DNA of 64,000 nucleotides from a virus, in the IMG/VR virus record IMGVR_UViG_3300033049_000041, positions 1 through 64,000 of that record; one strand, written 5' to 3'. A program made the translations under genes and the position numbers. Shown here one piece after another: positions 34,388 to 41,439 of this stretch; the first letter of the stretch is position 1, and every line of letters begins with the position of its first letter. A model generated the notes under the pieces. That model did no database searches and was not told the origin of the DNA. It worked only from the letters and a program-made list of their open reading frames with translations.

Positions 34388-34418
34388 TTCTTTAAAAGGA
34401 GGATAGACTAACTACTTC
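34388..34418 (-). terminator. Intrinsic terminator
   Basis: Minus-strand stem GGAGGATAG / CTATCCTCC followed by TTTT, downstream of tRNA-Asn. Confidence 0.75.
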
Positions 34419-34492
34419 CTATCCTCCATACTTTCCTAAACATATACTTCCTATGAAAAAGTATAAAAACATCATAATAATAACAATGCTTG

Positions 34493-34564
34493 CGTCCCAG
34501 GAGGGATTTGAACCCACGACCATTCGGTTAACAGCCGAGCGCTCTACCACTGAGCTACTAAGAC
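34493..34564 (-). tRNA. tRNA-Asn(GUU)
   Basis: Acceptor GTCTTAG/CTGGGAC, D-arm GCTC-AGTGGTA-GAGC, anticodon loop CTGTTAA, T-arm GTGGG-TTCAAAT-CCCTC. Uninterrupted counterpart of 33101-33248. Confidence 0.92.
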
Positions 34565-34688
34565 GTAAATGAGAGTACCCTAACAATACTCCCGTTGGTG
34601 TACACCTTGATACTAAACCCTATGTCATCTGCTAATTAGGATAGCATAGTCTTCGTTTTGTATACCCAATTCCGAAGAATTTTTTATA

Positions 34689-35315
34689 CTATTCGGAAGA
34701 CAATATGGCTTGCATCAGTTTCTTTTCGTTATCACTAAAGTACTCAGGAAATTTCTTAAGTATCATACTATATGACTTCTTAAAATCTCCAGCAATAACT
34801 ATACTTATTTTATTATACAACTTTAAAGTGATGTAATGATATACATCCTCTTTCAATAAGTGTTTGTAGTTATGTTCCTTAATTCTAAATGTTCTTTCGA
34901 ACTTTCTTCTCTTATTCTTACTCCATGCAGAAAGTAATTCATCTGCTAAATCTTTTCTTCCTCTGAAATAAAAGGTAAATAAGTTTAACATTTCATCTGT
35001 AATATTGTTTACTCTTAGGCTTACCATATTATAATTTTCAAAGAAGTTAACAATTTTAGTTTTACCATGAAATCCAGCTAACATAATTAATTCAAATAAT
35101 TCAGCTTGCTCTAGTATATCACTTTTTAATGCTTTTACTAAATCTATTACAAAACTCTTATCTGTATAATCATAGTATCCTAGATGAAATCGTTCTTCAT
35201 CTTTTCTAAAGGTAACATATCCTGCAAACATAAATCCAAAACCACCAATTCTATGATGAGGATAGTAAATAGTACCCCTTTTAATATAGGGATATAATAT
35301 GGAGTCTGGTTGCAT
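34689..35315 (-). CDS. Hypothetical protein (208 aa)
   Basis: Unrecognised 208-aa basic, aromatic-rich helical protein (KNKRRKFERTFRIKEHNYKHLL). The N-terminus is beta-rich and reads YYPHHRIGGFGFMFAGY. No motif. Confidence 0.4.
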   Translation of the reverse strand: MQPDSILYPYIKRGTIYYPHHRIGGFGFMFAGYVTFRKDEERFHLGYYDYTDKSFVIDLVKALKSDILEQAELFELIMLAGFHGKTKIVNFFENYNMVSLRVNNITDEMLNLFTFYFRGRKDLADELLSAWSKNKRRKFERTFRIKEHNYKHLLKEDVYHYITLKLYNKISIVIAGDFKKSYSMILKKFPEYFSDNEKKLMQAILSSE

Positions 35316-35373
35316 GATATGGATTTGAATTGTGTAATAAATTGAGTGGTCGGGGTAGCAAGATTCGAACTTG

Positions 35374-35760
35374 CTATAAAGAATTTATAAATTCAGCATG
35401 ATAAGAAGTAACTTCATCTTCAATAAGATGTTTAAATCTACTATGCCAGTATTTATGATGAGTAGGACATAAGGGTATTAAATTTTCTATAGAATTATTA
35501 GTGTGATTTCCATCAAAATGATGTACTTCTACAATATTAGATTCTTTACAAATTACACATGATTTTTCATGTTGTAGAAAACAAGTACTACGATAGCGAG
35601 ATTCTTTCCAATTAGGATTATTCTTACCACTTCTAAAATATGTATTTGAACATGAATGTGAACAAGTAGTTTTCTCTCTTGGAGACCCTTGTTTAGTTTC
35701 AAATTCGTTATCGCATACAGGACAACTTTTAATTATCCTGTTATATACCTTTCTACTCAC
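35374..35760 (-). CDS. HNH homing-type endonuclease
   Basis: About 128 aa from a GTG at 35760, chosen because the longer frame begins inside tRNA-Pro. It has two cysteine pairs at the start (CPVC...C...C), a CVIC pair, then EVHHFDGNHTNNSIENLIPLC and HHKYWH, the complete HNH ββα-metal motif. The N-terminal zinc ribbon plus NPNWKES segment is common in intron-encoded HNH proteins. Its stop codon lies inside the 3' exon side of the split tRNA. Confidence 0.8.
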   Translation of the reverse strand: MSRKVYNRIIKSCPVCDNEFETKQGSPREKTTCSHSCSNTYFRSGKNNPNWKESRYRSTCFLQHEKSCVICKESNIVEVHHFDGNHTNNSIENLIPLCPTHHKYWHSRFKHLIEDEVTSYHAEFINSL

Positions 35761-35775
35761 AACTTGTAATTGAGT

Positions 35776-35848
35776 ATGGGTGTCCAGATTCGAACTGGAA
35801 ATCTCTTGCTCCCAAAGCAAGTGCCTTAACCTGATTAGGCTACACCCA
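35776..35848 (-). tRNA. tRNA-Pro(UGG)
   Basis: Acceptor TGGGTGT/ACACCCA, anticodon arm CTTGC-TTTGGGA-GCAAG, T-arm TCCAG-TTCGAAT-CTGGA. Complete, and embedded within the split tRNA at 35350-35905. Confidence 0.92.
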
Positions 35849-35937
35849 TATATCCCTTATGTCTTATTCTTTCTTTTACTAACTCATTAACTGAGCTATA
35901 CCCCGAAATGTCGAATTTAATCGACTATATTGTAAAT

Positions 35938-36489
35938 TTATGCTATACTTATATCTATCTCTAGATTATAAGCATCAACATGAAAGTGATACTTTTCTAT
36001 GATGAATTGTAACATTGATTTGTATATTCTTTTATTATCCATTAAAATGTATGAATTATCATCAAAGTAAGCATACAGATTTTCTAATGTACTAATATAG
36101 AATGTCTTACATCCTATACTTAAAAGTTTCTCTTCTACACTAACAACCCAATCATTTCCTAATGTATACGGTGAACATAAAGCAGCACTGTGTATATGTG
36201 CATAAGCTTTATCTAGCCGTTTCTCAGTATGAATATTTCTTAGTGTTGCAGAATCACTAGGTCTCCAATTACTACCAAAACAAATAAGATATTCATACTT
36301 ATAGCTAACTGAAGATACTACTGCAGTTTTAGATTGCTCTGTTCTTATAGCATAATCCAAATAGCATTTTCTATGGAACTCTTTAATCTCTGTAGTACTA
36401 CCTTTATAATAGTAATAGAACTTCTTATGTGCTCTACTAATGTGTTTCTTAATCTCCTTCTTCCTCGCTCTCTCCTCCTCCTTTGTCAT
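35938..36489 (-). CDS. Hypothetical protein, possible nucleotide-binding fold
   Basis: This 183-aa protein is basic at the N-terminus (EEERARKKEIKKHISRAHKK). The middle YEYLICFGSNWRPSDSATLRNIHTEKRLDKAYAHIHSAALCSPY resembles a Rossmann-like loop, but I cannot name a family. Starts near the 36492 zinc protein. Confidence 0.35.
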   Translation of the reverse strand: MTKEEERARKKEIKKHISRAHKKFYYYYKGSTTEIKEFHRKCYLDYAIRTEQSKTAVVSSVSYKYEYLICFGSNWRPSDSATLRNIHTEKRLDKAYAHIHSAALCSPYTLGNDWVVSVEEKLLSIGCKTFYISTLENLYAYFDDNSYILMDNKRIYKSMLQFIIEKYHFHVDAYNLEIDISIA

Positions 36490-36491
36490 TC

Positions 36492-36635
36492 TTAATCTTT
36501 TTTATCACATACAGTACAGGTAAACTTTGGTGAACCTGTTTTTACATTAGTAGCCGTAGCGTATCTTTTTCCTTTACCGTAATTCTTATCTTGGAACTCA
36601 TGTTCACAATCACACTTAATAATCTTTCCTGCCAT
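36492..36635 (-). CDS. Small zinc-ribbon protein (47 aa)
   Basis: An ATG at 36635 opens a 47-codon frame with CDCEHEFQD near the start and FTCTVCDKK near the end, giving C-x-C and C-x2-C pairs about 30 residues apart. These four cysteines make a small zinc ribbon. Similar tiny zinc proteins are frequent in phage genomes and often bind nucleic acid. Confidence 0.6.
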   Translation of the reverse strand: MAGKIIKCDCEHEFQDKNYGKGKRYATATNVKTGSPKFTCTVCDKKD

Positions 36636-36646
36636 TTTATTTTGTT

Positions 36647-36931
36647 TTAAGCGGGTTTATAGGCTGAACCATATACTTGTCTAGTCCAACCATTTACATG
36701 ACCTTTATTGTTACCTATTTGATACTTATCATCCTTTATAGCTAAAACCTTATGTACCATGAAAGTACCTTTAACTTTACAAAGAACAACATCATCAACT
36801 AAATAACCAGGTCTTTTAACAAACAATAAACGTTCGCCACTCTTGATTCTAGGTAACATTGAGTTACCCTTTGGTTTCCCAAAAGCATAACCTTGTTCTT
36901 TTAGAAAAATAATAGCTAATTGGTAATTCAT
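36647..36931 (-). CDS. S24/S26-like peptidase domain protein
   Basis: This 94-aa protein has GNSMLPRIKSGERLL (residues 22-36), the serine motif of LexA/UmuD and signal peptidases (SM-x-P...GD/GE). It then has VVLCKVKGTFMVHKVLAI, the strand and basic residue region that follows, and GNNKGHVNGW at the end. It lacks any DNA-binding domain. It might process a protein or act as a decoy for SOS-type repressors. Its start overlaps the next gene upstream (ATGA). Confidence 0.65.
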   Translation of the reverse strand: MNYQLAIIFLKEQGYAFGKPKGNSMLPRIKSGERLLFVKRPGYLVDDVVLCKVKGTFMVHKVLAIKDDKYQIGNNKGHVNGWTRQVYGSAYKPA

Positions 36932-37101
36932 TCTTTAAACATTTCTGACCAATATTTCCCATTTACTTTAATTTTCTCATAAGGTAAAATAGATTTTATG
37001 GCATTTAGACGTTTTTTTATCTTGTCAATACTTAAACTACAAGGTTTTGATGTAACTAAAGCTGTATGGTCTAACACTCTAATTTTAAATGTACTCTCCA
37101 T
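36928..37101 (-). CDS. Small protein (57 aa)
   Basis: The frame from ATG 37101 to TGA 36928 (57 aa, MESTFKIRVLDH at the start) overlaps the S24-like gene as ATGA, the classic coupled arrangement. Basic, unrecognised. Confidence 0.5.
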   Translation of the reverse strand: MESTFKIRVLDHTALVTSKPCSLSIDKIKKRLNAIKSILPYEKIKVNGKYWSEMFKE

Positions 37102-37110
37102 AATTATTAT

Positions 37111-37187
37111 TTGGTGGTCCCACCTGGACTCGAACCAGGGACCAGCGGGTTATGAGTCCGCTACTCTAACCACTGAGCTATAGGACC
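37111..37187 (-). tRNA. tRNA-Met(CAU) with encoded CCA
   Basis: Acceptor GGTCCTA/TGGGACC followed by ACCA, D-arm GCTC-AGTGGTTA-GAGT, anticodon loop CTCATAA, T-arm CCTGG-TTCGAGT-CCAGG. One of the few here with CCA encoded. The spacer 37190-37285 upstream forms an AGACCAAG/CTTGGTCT stem with inner GC-rich helices; possibly a leader element. Confidence 0.92.
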
Positions 37188-37286
37188 GAATAAGACCAAG
37201 CCAAGCCTTGTATATCTTGGAGTACGACTTTATAAGTTAAACTAACCGTCGGTGTCCGTATCTTGGTCTATATCTTAAAATTATTT

Positions 37287-37619
37287 TTATAAATTGTCTA
37301 ACCAATTATGAGGTGTCATATTATTGCCACCAAACTCATTAAAATTGGTATGGGTTGGTAATACTTTATGTTGTTTTATCATATCATTAGCAACTTGTTC
37401 AGCAAAAGCTGAATGTATATCTATTTGTGCTTTACTAGCTAGTTCTGCTTCTACCGCATCAGCCACACTAGCTTTAGGCATCGGTTTACTAGAATCTACA
37501 ACTAACGTCCATGCCTCCCAATCAGGAAACATATTTTGAATCTGAAATACAAAAGCTCCTAACATAGAATTACTATTTAGTGTAATAGTCTTCTTATCAA
37601 AATCTAATTCTACTTTCAT
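37287..37619 (-). CDS. Hypothetical protein (110 aa)
   Basis: Unrecognised 110-aa protein beginning with an amphipathic beta hairpin (MKVELDFDKKTITLNSN). Starts 13 nt after the 37632 gene. Confidence 0.4.
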   Translation of the reverse strand: MKVELDFDKKTITLNSNSMLGAFVFQIQNMFPDWEAWTLVVDSSKPMPKASVADAVEAELASKAQIDIHSAFAEQVANDMIKQHKVLPTHTNFNEFGGNNMTPHNWLDNL

Positions 37620-37631
37620 TATATATTAGGT

Positions 37632-37967
37632 TTAAAGATGAAATACCATGGGTTCTTTGAACTTAAATTCTTTAACTTCACCCTTCTCTTTTTCCCTAAG
37701 AATAACTAAGTGTACTTCAATATCTCCATTCGAATCTACTTTTAAGTCAATGATATTAACTTTATCAGTATCTTCATATTGATAGCTACTTCCTTCAGTT
37801 TGCTCTTTAAAGTTTTCTGACTTTAAATGAATATCAACCCTTTCTGTGAAAGTTGCATATAATTCTTCTTTTAAACTTGAGAAGATTTGCACTGCATTTC
37901 TAATCACTTCTACTTTCTGCATCTCTGGTTGAGCTTGCTCCCCGTTCTTTACTTCTAAATTATCCAT
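37632..37967 (-). CDS. Hypothetical protein (111 aa)
   Basis: Unrecognised acidic 111-aa protein; C-terminal half beta-rich (IIDLKVDSNGDIEVHLVIL). Probably co-transcribed with 37287. Confidence 0.4.
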   Translation of the reverse strand: MDNLEVKNGEQAQPEMQKVEVIRNAVQIFSSLKEELYATFTERVDIHLKSENFKEQTEGSSYQYEDTDKVNIIDLKVDSNGDIEVHLVILREKEKGEVKEFKFKEPMVFHL

Positions 37968-38037
37968 TGACTGATTTTAGTCATTACTCTCAAATACATA
38001 GTATGTATTTTCTTTCTTTCTTTTTTTCCCTACTTAG

Positions 38038-38111
38038 CACAGGACATAGGACTTGAACCTACAACCGTCTGGTCTGGAATCAGATGCTCTGCCAAATTGA
38101 GCTAATCCTGT
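38038..38111 (-). tRNA. tRNA-Trp(CCA)
   Basis: Acceptor ACAGGAT/GTCCTGT, anticodon loop TTCCAGA, T-arm GTAGG-TTCAAGT-CCTAT. Complete. Confidence 0.9.
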
Positions 38112-38119
38112 GTGTATTC

Positions 38120-38521
38120 TTAAATTCTATCCTCTAAGAGTTCTATTTTCTCTTGTATGTGTGTAAACTTCCTTGGGTCTGTACGTTCTACATACTTAAC
38201 ACGTTCGTCCTTTAGAGCAAGTATTTGTAGTCTTATACGGTCTTTTATTGCTTGGTCTTTTAAATAGTTCTGTAACTTGTACAAGAATGGTATTCTTATC
38301 TTTATACTGAATTCTATATCACCATTAATTAATGGTACTGCACCATTCCAAAAATTAAGAAATGCAGTAATAACTAGTATACCCAGTGAAACAACTTCAA
38401 AGATAGTGTTTGGTCCAATTGTTACATCTTCAAACCAAAAACAACTACAGAATACTAAACTATAAACATTAATCAAACCTAATAACCACCATCCAATGTT
38501 CTTATCATTAATCTCTATCAT
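38120..38521 (-). CDS. Membrane protein (133 aa)
   Basis: Two N-terminal hydrophobic helices (WWLLGLINVYSLVFCSCFW and IFEVVSLGILVITAFLNFW) precede a charged, helical cytoplasmic tail. Unrecognised. Could be an anti-defence or superinfection protein, but nothing specific supports it. Confidence 0.45.
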   Translation of the reverse strand: MIEINDKNIGWWLLGLINVYSLVFCSCFWFEDVTIGPNTIFEVVSLGILVITAFLNFWNGAVPLINGDIEFSIKIRIPFLYKLQNYLKDQAIKDRIRLQILALKDERVKYVERTDPRKFTHIQEKIELLEDRI

Positions 38522-38554
38522 CTCTTACACTTTACCTCACTTAATGAATAATAG

Positions 38555-38628
38555 TAATCTGCACGGGGATCGAACCCGTAACCTCTAGGATGAAAACCTA
38601 GCGTCCTAACCAATTAGACCAGCAGATC
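38555..38628 (-). tRNA. tRNA-Glu(UUC)
   Basis: Acceptor GATCTGC/GCAGATT, anticodon arm CTAGG-TTTTCAT-CCTAG, T-arm ACGGG-TTCGATC-CCCGT. Complete. The spacer 38640-38700 has an AAATAGGT/ACCTATTT stem around a GGGTATACAC sequence. Confidence 0.92.
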
Positions 38629-38706
38629 GTAAATAAATAAATAAATAGGTGGCTGCGTGTATACCCAGCTCTTTTCTCTCACACTTACTTAGAGACCTAT
38701 TTAAAA

Positions 38707-38822
38707 TAAGGGGAACTAAAGTAAAGATAGTAATATGGCGGCATCGAAACCGCAACTCTTGAATAAAAATCAAACGCTAAACCAATTAGCACGAAGTAAC
38801 TATCTTAATCAGTATCCCCTTA
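38707..38822 (-). ncRNA. tRNA-like RNA on a long stem, anticodon UUU
   Basis: Outer stem 38707-38714 with 38815-38822; inner stem AAGATAGT/ACTATCTT (38724-38731 with 38799-38806); box TACTGA, nine positions, TTACTTCG. Enclosed D-arm GCTAATTGGTTTAGC, anticodon arm TTTGA-TTTTTAT-TCAAG and T-arm GCGG-TTTCGATG-CCGC with an 8-nt loop. Only CATATT joins T-arm and inner stem, so no acceptor exists. Sister of 20851-20979 and 26086-26217. Confidence 0.55.
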
Positions 38823-38835
38823 AATCTTAAATATC

Positions 38836-39168
38836 TTATAAGTCTTGGATAGTTAGTTTATAATTATCCAATTCTTTTCTTCTCTTATTAATAGCTGGTG
38901 GCATACCTAATCCTACAGCTTCAACCGTTTTCTTTGTATTGTAGTACATATCCGCTATCACACGTTCTTTGTACTTATCATCTAACTTTGAGTAAACTTC
39001 TTTACTTGGGAAATCCCATGTTGCTTTACCACTTTTAGGTGTAGTAACTGTAACTCCTGCTTCTGTAGCAGCCTGTGTAATTTCTTTTACTAATTCAGGA
39101 CTATTACCTTTAAAAGATAACAATCGACGTATTGCACTCGAAAATCCAAATCCTACAATTATTTTCAT
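38836..39168 (-). CDS. Hypothetical basic protein (110 aa)
   Basis: Unrecognised 110-aa protein; overlaps the 39165 gene by 4 nt (ATGA type), so co-translated. Confidence 0.4.
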   Translation of the reverse strand: MKIIVGFGFSSAIRRLLSFKGNSPELVKEITQAATEAGVTVTTPKSGKATWDFPSKEVYSKLDDKYKERVIADMYYNTKKTVEAVGLGMPPAINKRRKELDNYKLTIQDL

Positions 39169-39578
39169 CTTTTTCTTCCTTTTATTTGAGGGTTATTTCC
39201 TTCAGCCTTAGCTAGTTGCTGTGCTAAATAAACACTCTCATTGTTCTTTATTAATCCTGCAATCTTTTTAGTAGTCTCTTTATCCATAGAGGATTGTTTC
39301 GTAAATGATTCAGCAAGTTCGTCTGAAACTCTTCCATATCCAGGTGGATTCCAAGAGTCCCATCTAATAGCTTTGCTACCAGCAAATCTAAGTAGGTAAT
39401 ATCCTTTTGTCATAAAGTTAAGAGAAAGTGTGCCTAAGTAGCTTAATATAAACCATCCAGCCTTTATCTCTTCGTCGGTAAGCTTAGTATCATCCAATTC
39501 TAGTAGTTCATCTTCTTCAAGAATTTTTCTAATTAAATCCTTGCGTCCATTTCGGGTAGTATCATTTTTATAGTCCAT
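39165..39578 (-). CDS. Hypothetical protein (137 aa)
   Basis: Unrecognised 137-aa protein with a hydrophobic middle (GWFILSYLGTLSLNFMTKGYYLL) that could be one membrane segment or a buried helix. Coupled to 38836. Confidence 0.4.
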   Translation of the reverse strand: MDYKNDTTRNGRKDLIRKILEEDELLELDDTKLTDEEIKAGWFILSYLGTLSLNFMTKGYYLLRFAGSKAIRWDSWNPPGYGRVSDELAESFTKQSSMDKETTKKIAGLIKNNESVYLAQQLAKAEGNNPQIKGRKR

Positions 39579-39600
39579 GATAAGTATAGATATTGGTTAG

Positions 39601-39659
39601 TTGCGAGAAAAGGAGTCGAACCTCTACAAAACTGCTCTACCAGTTAAGCTACCTCGCAA
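39601..39659 (-). tRNA. tRNA lacking the anticodon arm
   Basis: Acceptor TGCGAGG/TCTCGCA, U8-A9, D-arm GCTT-AACTGGTA-GAGC and T-arm AGAGG-TTCGACT-CCTTT are all sound, but only 8 nt (AGTTTTGT) connect D- and T-arms. The 59-nt RNA cannot decode. It could be a deletion remnant, a permuted-intron host or a tRNA-processing decoy. Confidence 0.65.
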
Positions 39660-39662
39660 TCA

Positions 39663-39935
39663 TTAACAATCGCCATTACAAGGATACTGACAAGTACCCA
39701 TATAACTGCAGTTTTGTGTCATACCTGTGGGAGAATCTGAATCATCCCAAGGTTCATTTATTAAGTAATTAGGATTATCAATTCGTTTCATTGCAATTCC
39801 TAATCTTATATTACCATTACTATTACGCATAATAACTATGCCTTCTCTATATCTAGCATTACGTTTATCTTTACGTATTTTATTCTTTTTTGCTTTGTAT
39901 TTCTTCTTTCTCTCCTTATCCTGTTCACTTGCCAT
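39663..39935 (-). CDS. Small basic protein with C-terminal cysteines (90 aa)
   Basis: Highly basic N-terminal 35 residues (KERKKKYKAKKNKIRKDKR) and a C-terminal C-x3-C...C-x3-C (NCSYMGTCQYPCNGDC). Probably nucleic-acid binding; unrecognised. Confidence 0.45.
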   Translation of the reverse strand: MASEQDKERKKKYKAKKNKIRKDKRNARYREGIVIMRNSNGNIRLGIAMKRIDNPNYLINEPWDDSDSPTGMTQNCSYMGTCQYPCNGDC

Positions 39936-39949
39936 TATATAGTTTTAGC

Positions 39950-40095
39950 CGCAAAGATGGGAATCGAACCCATAATCTCCTACTGCGATAGGTATCGTTG
40001 CCTTCTGAATACGTAACTTCTAAGTGAGTAGATGCATCTACTTATATATATAAACGTACTGTAAATAAAGACTTTCCTATTTCGACGACTTTGCT
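39950..40095 (-). tRNA. Interrupted tRNA, identity unresolved
   Basis: Acceptor GCAAAG/CTTTGC and T-arm ATGGG-TTCGATT-CCCAT are clear. About 60 extra nt lie in the middle and include AGTAGATGCATCTACT (a perfect hairpin) and GAAGTTACGTATTC, which partly resembles the intron box. A CGATA-CC-TATCG hairpin follows. Anticodon not determined. Confidence 0.45.
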
Positions 40096-40111
40096 AGAAG
40101 TTATCTTTATC

Positions 40112-40369
40112 TTAAACTAATCTTTCTAAATGTGGAAAGATTTCTAAAAAAGTATCATTATCAATAGTACTTCCATATTCTTCTAAATTACGCCATTGTC
40201 GTAAAGTGAACGCATATTCGGGTTCAAAACCAGTAGTTTCTTCGCTAATATTACAATTTCTTACAGAAAGTAATGCGCCAACTTGTTCTTTAGTAATATC
40301 TGCGTCTTCTAACTTAGAGTTGCTGTCAAATACTTTTTGTAGTTTAGCTACTAGTTCAATTACCTTCAT
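40112..40369 (-). CDS. Small acidic protein (85 aa)
   Basis: Unrecognised 85-aa helical protein; stands alone between an interrupted tRNA and tRNA-Cys. Confidence 0.35.
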   Translation of the reverse strand: MKVIELVAKLQKVFDSNSKLEDADITKEQVGALLSVRNCNISEETTGFEPEYAFTLRQWRNLEEYGSTIDNDTFLEIFPHLERLV

Positions 40370-40397
40370 TTTGTGTTATAGTTTAAATAATATAAAA

Positions 40398-40470
40398 AGA
40401 CTACGACAGGAATCCAACCTGCGTTCTCAGGTTTTGCAGACCTGTGCCTAAAGCATTCAGCCACGTAGTC
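40398..40470 (-). tRNA. tRNA-Cys(GCA) with a swapped elbow pair
   Basis: Acceptor GACTACG/CGTAGTC with U73, anticodon arm CAGGT-CTGCAAA-ACCTG. The T-loop is TTGGATT (G56 instead of C56) and the D-loop is AATGCTTTA (C19 instead of G19), so the universal G19-C56 elbow pair appears as C19-G56. Confidence 0.9.
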
Positions 40471-40498
40471 ATATTAACTTATCTTGAGCTAACAGATA

Positions 40499-40828
40499 TT
40501 AACATCTCATTAACTCATCTGATCTATTTTTCTTACTATGAAGATGAACAACTGACTCAGCGAATACCTTATTCTGCTTTTCAAGCATATGCTCTATCTT
40601 ATCCTTATAACTCTCATGGATAGTATCTAATGCAGTTACTTCTACTTCACTCAATCCCTTATTAATCTGTGGGTCAATATCATGTTTAAAAGCTAAATTT
40701 AAATGAGCTTGAATACAATCAATTTGACCTGAATTAATTACTCTTGTACTTTCGTTCCATACTCCTCCCTGTGCTTCGGCTATCTCAAAGAATCCTTGTA
40801 GCCAGAAGCAAAAATCTCTTGCATCCAC
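40499..40828 (-). CDS. Hypothetical phage-type protein (109 aa)
   Basis: This 109-aa protein opens MDARDFCFWLQGFFEIAE and continues with IDCIQAHLNLAFKHDIDPQ. The FCFWLQGFFE...I..HL..VF pattern recurs in small proteins of many tailed phages (often just called phage protein). Function unknown. Confidence 0.55.
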   Translation of the reverse strand: MDARDFCFWLQGFFEIAEAQGGVWNESTRVINSGQIDCIQAHLNLAFKHDIDPQINKGLSEVEVTALDTIHESYKDKIEHMLEKQNKVFAESVVHLHSKKNRSDELMRC

Positions 40829-40834
40829 TTTGTT

Positions 40835-41026
40835 CTAATTTAAAGGTATATTACACGTTAGGTAATAATATAGTTTCGTTACTAACAAATCCCCTGATAT
40901 TAAGAATGTAGCTAAAGCTATTACTAATACCATTATTCCTAAGCTATTTTTTACTTTAACTACACGTAGTATTAATAGTATTATGCCACTAATACATACT
41001 GTAACTATCAAAATTGTTGTTATCAT
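40835..41026 (-). CDS. Small membrane protein (63 aa)
   Basis: Two hydrophobic helices (TTILIVTVCISGIILLILR and LGIMVLVIALATFLISG) make up nearly the whole chain. Could be holin-like by size and topology, but there is no endolysin neighbour. Confidence 0.45.
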   Translation of the reverse strand: MITTILIVTVCISGIILLILRVVKVKNSLGIMVLVIALATFLISGDLLVTKLYYYLTCNIPLN

Positions 41027-41041
41027 TTTATCTCTTTTTAG

Positions 41042-41114
41042 TGGTACTATTAGGAATTGAACCTAAGACCTTCGGTTTTTCAGACCAACGCTCTACCAAC
41101 TGAGCTATAGTACC
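41042..41114 (-). tRNA. tRNA-Phe(GAA)
   Basis: Acceptor GGTACTA/TAGTACC, anticodon arm TTGGT-CTGAAAA-ACCGA, T-arm TTAGG-TTCAATT-CCTAA. A leader hairpin (ACCATAA/TTATGGT enclosing GAAGTGTACACTTC) lies just upstream of its 5' end. Confidence 0.93.
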
Positions 41115-41178
41115 TTGCACCATAATGAAGTGTACACTTCCGCAGAGCTTATGGTAAACTATTAGTCTGCTATTATCT

Positions 41179-41439
41179 TTACTTTGTATAATCTTCTTCA
41201 TTAAGTAACACACATCCTGCTTCTTCTAGTACCTTCTCATCTTGAGTCCAAAATGAACCATATGGAAATTGTATGGGGTAATAAGTTTCATACCATATTC
41301 CACCTTTCCATTTACGATACCATTTATAAACATTTGGAGTATAATTATAACCCAAAGTAATTATAAGTAAAAACTTGAATATTAAGTATATTACTACCTT
41401 ATCTAAAAACCAATTTATTTTAGCTTTAAACTGTATCAT
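41179..41439 (-). CDS. Small hypothetical protein, one TM segment (86 aa)
   Basis: N-terminal hydrophobic helix (VVIYLIFKFLLIITLG) then a Trp/Tyr-rich region (WYRKWKGGIWYETYYP). Overlaps the 41426 gene start. Unrecognised. Confidence 0.4.
   Translation of the reverse strand: MIQFKAKINWFLDKVVIYLIFKFLLIITLGYNYTPNVYKWYRKWKGGIWYETYYPIQFPYGSFWTQDEKVLEEAGCVLLNEEDYTK

Larger units (their letters stand above)
35350..35905 (-). tRNA. Split tRNA hosting an HNH gene and a whole tRNA-Pro
   Basis: The 5' half (35905 downward) reads CGGGGTA, TA, GCTC-AGTTAAT-GAGT. The 3' half (35400 down to 35350) has T-arm GCAAG-TTCGAAT-CTTGC and acceptor TACCCCG. The acceptor strands pair over 7 bp, so they belong to one tRNA separated by about 480 nt that contain tRNA-Pro(UGG) and an HNH endonuclease gene. 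A TATTGA, eight positions, TTACTTC sequence near 35404-35426 lies just before the 3' exon. Anticodon region AATTTATAAATT, possibly UAU (Ile); unresolved. Confidence 0.65.

Noticed and set aside
41028-41213. 61-codon open frame containing an AQLVERWSEKPKV-like stretch
   Set aside because: It reads through tRNA-Phe on the same strand; this is the familiar spurious translation of a tRNA gene.
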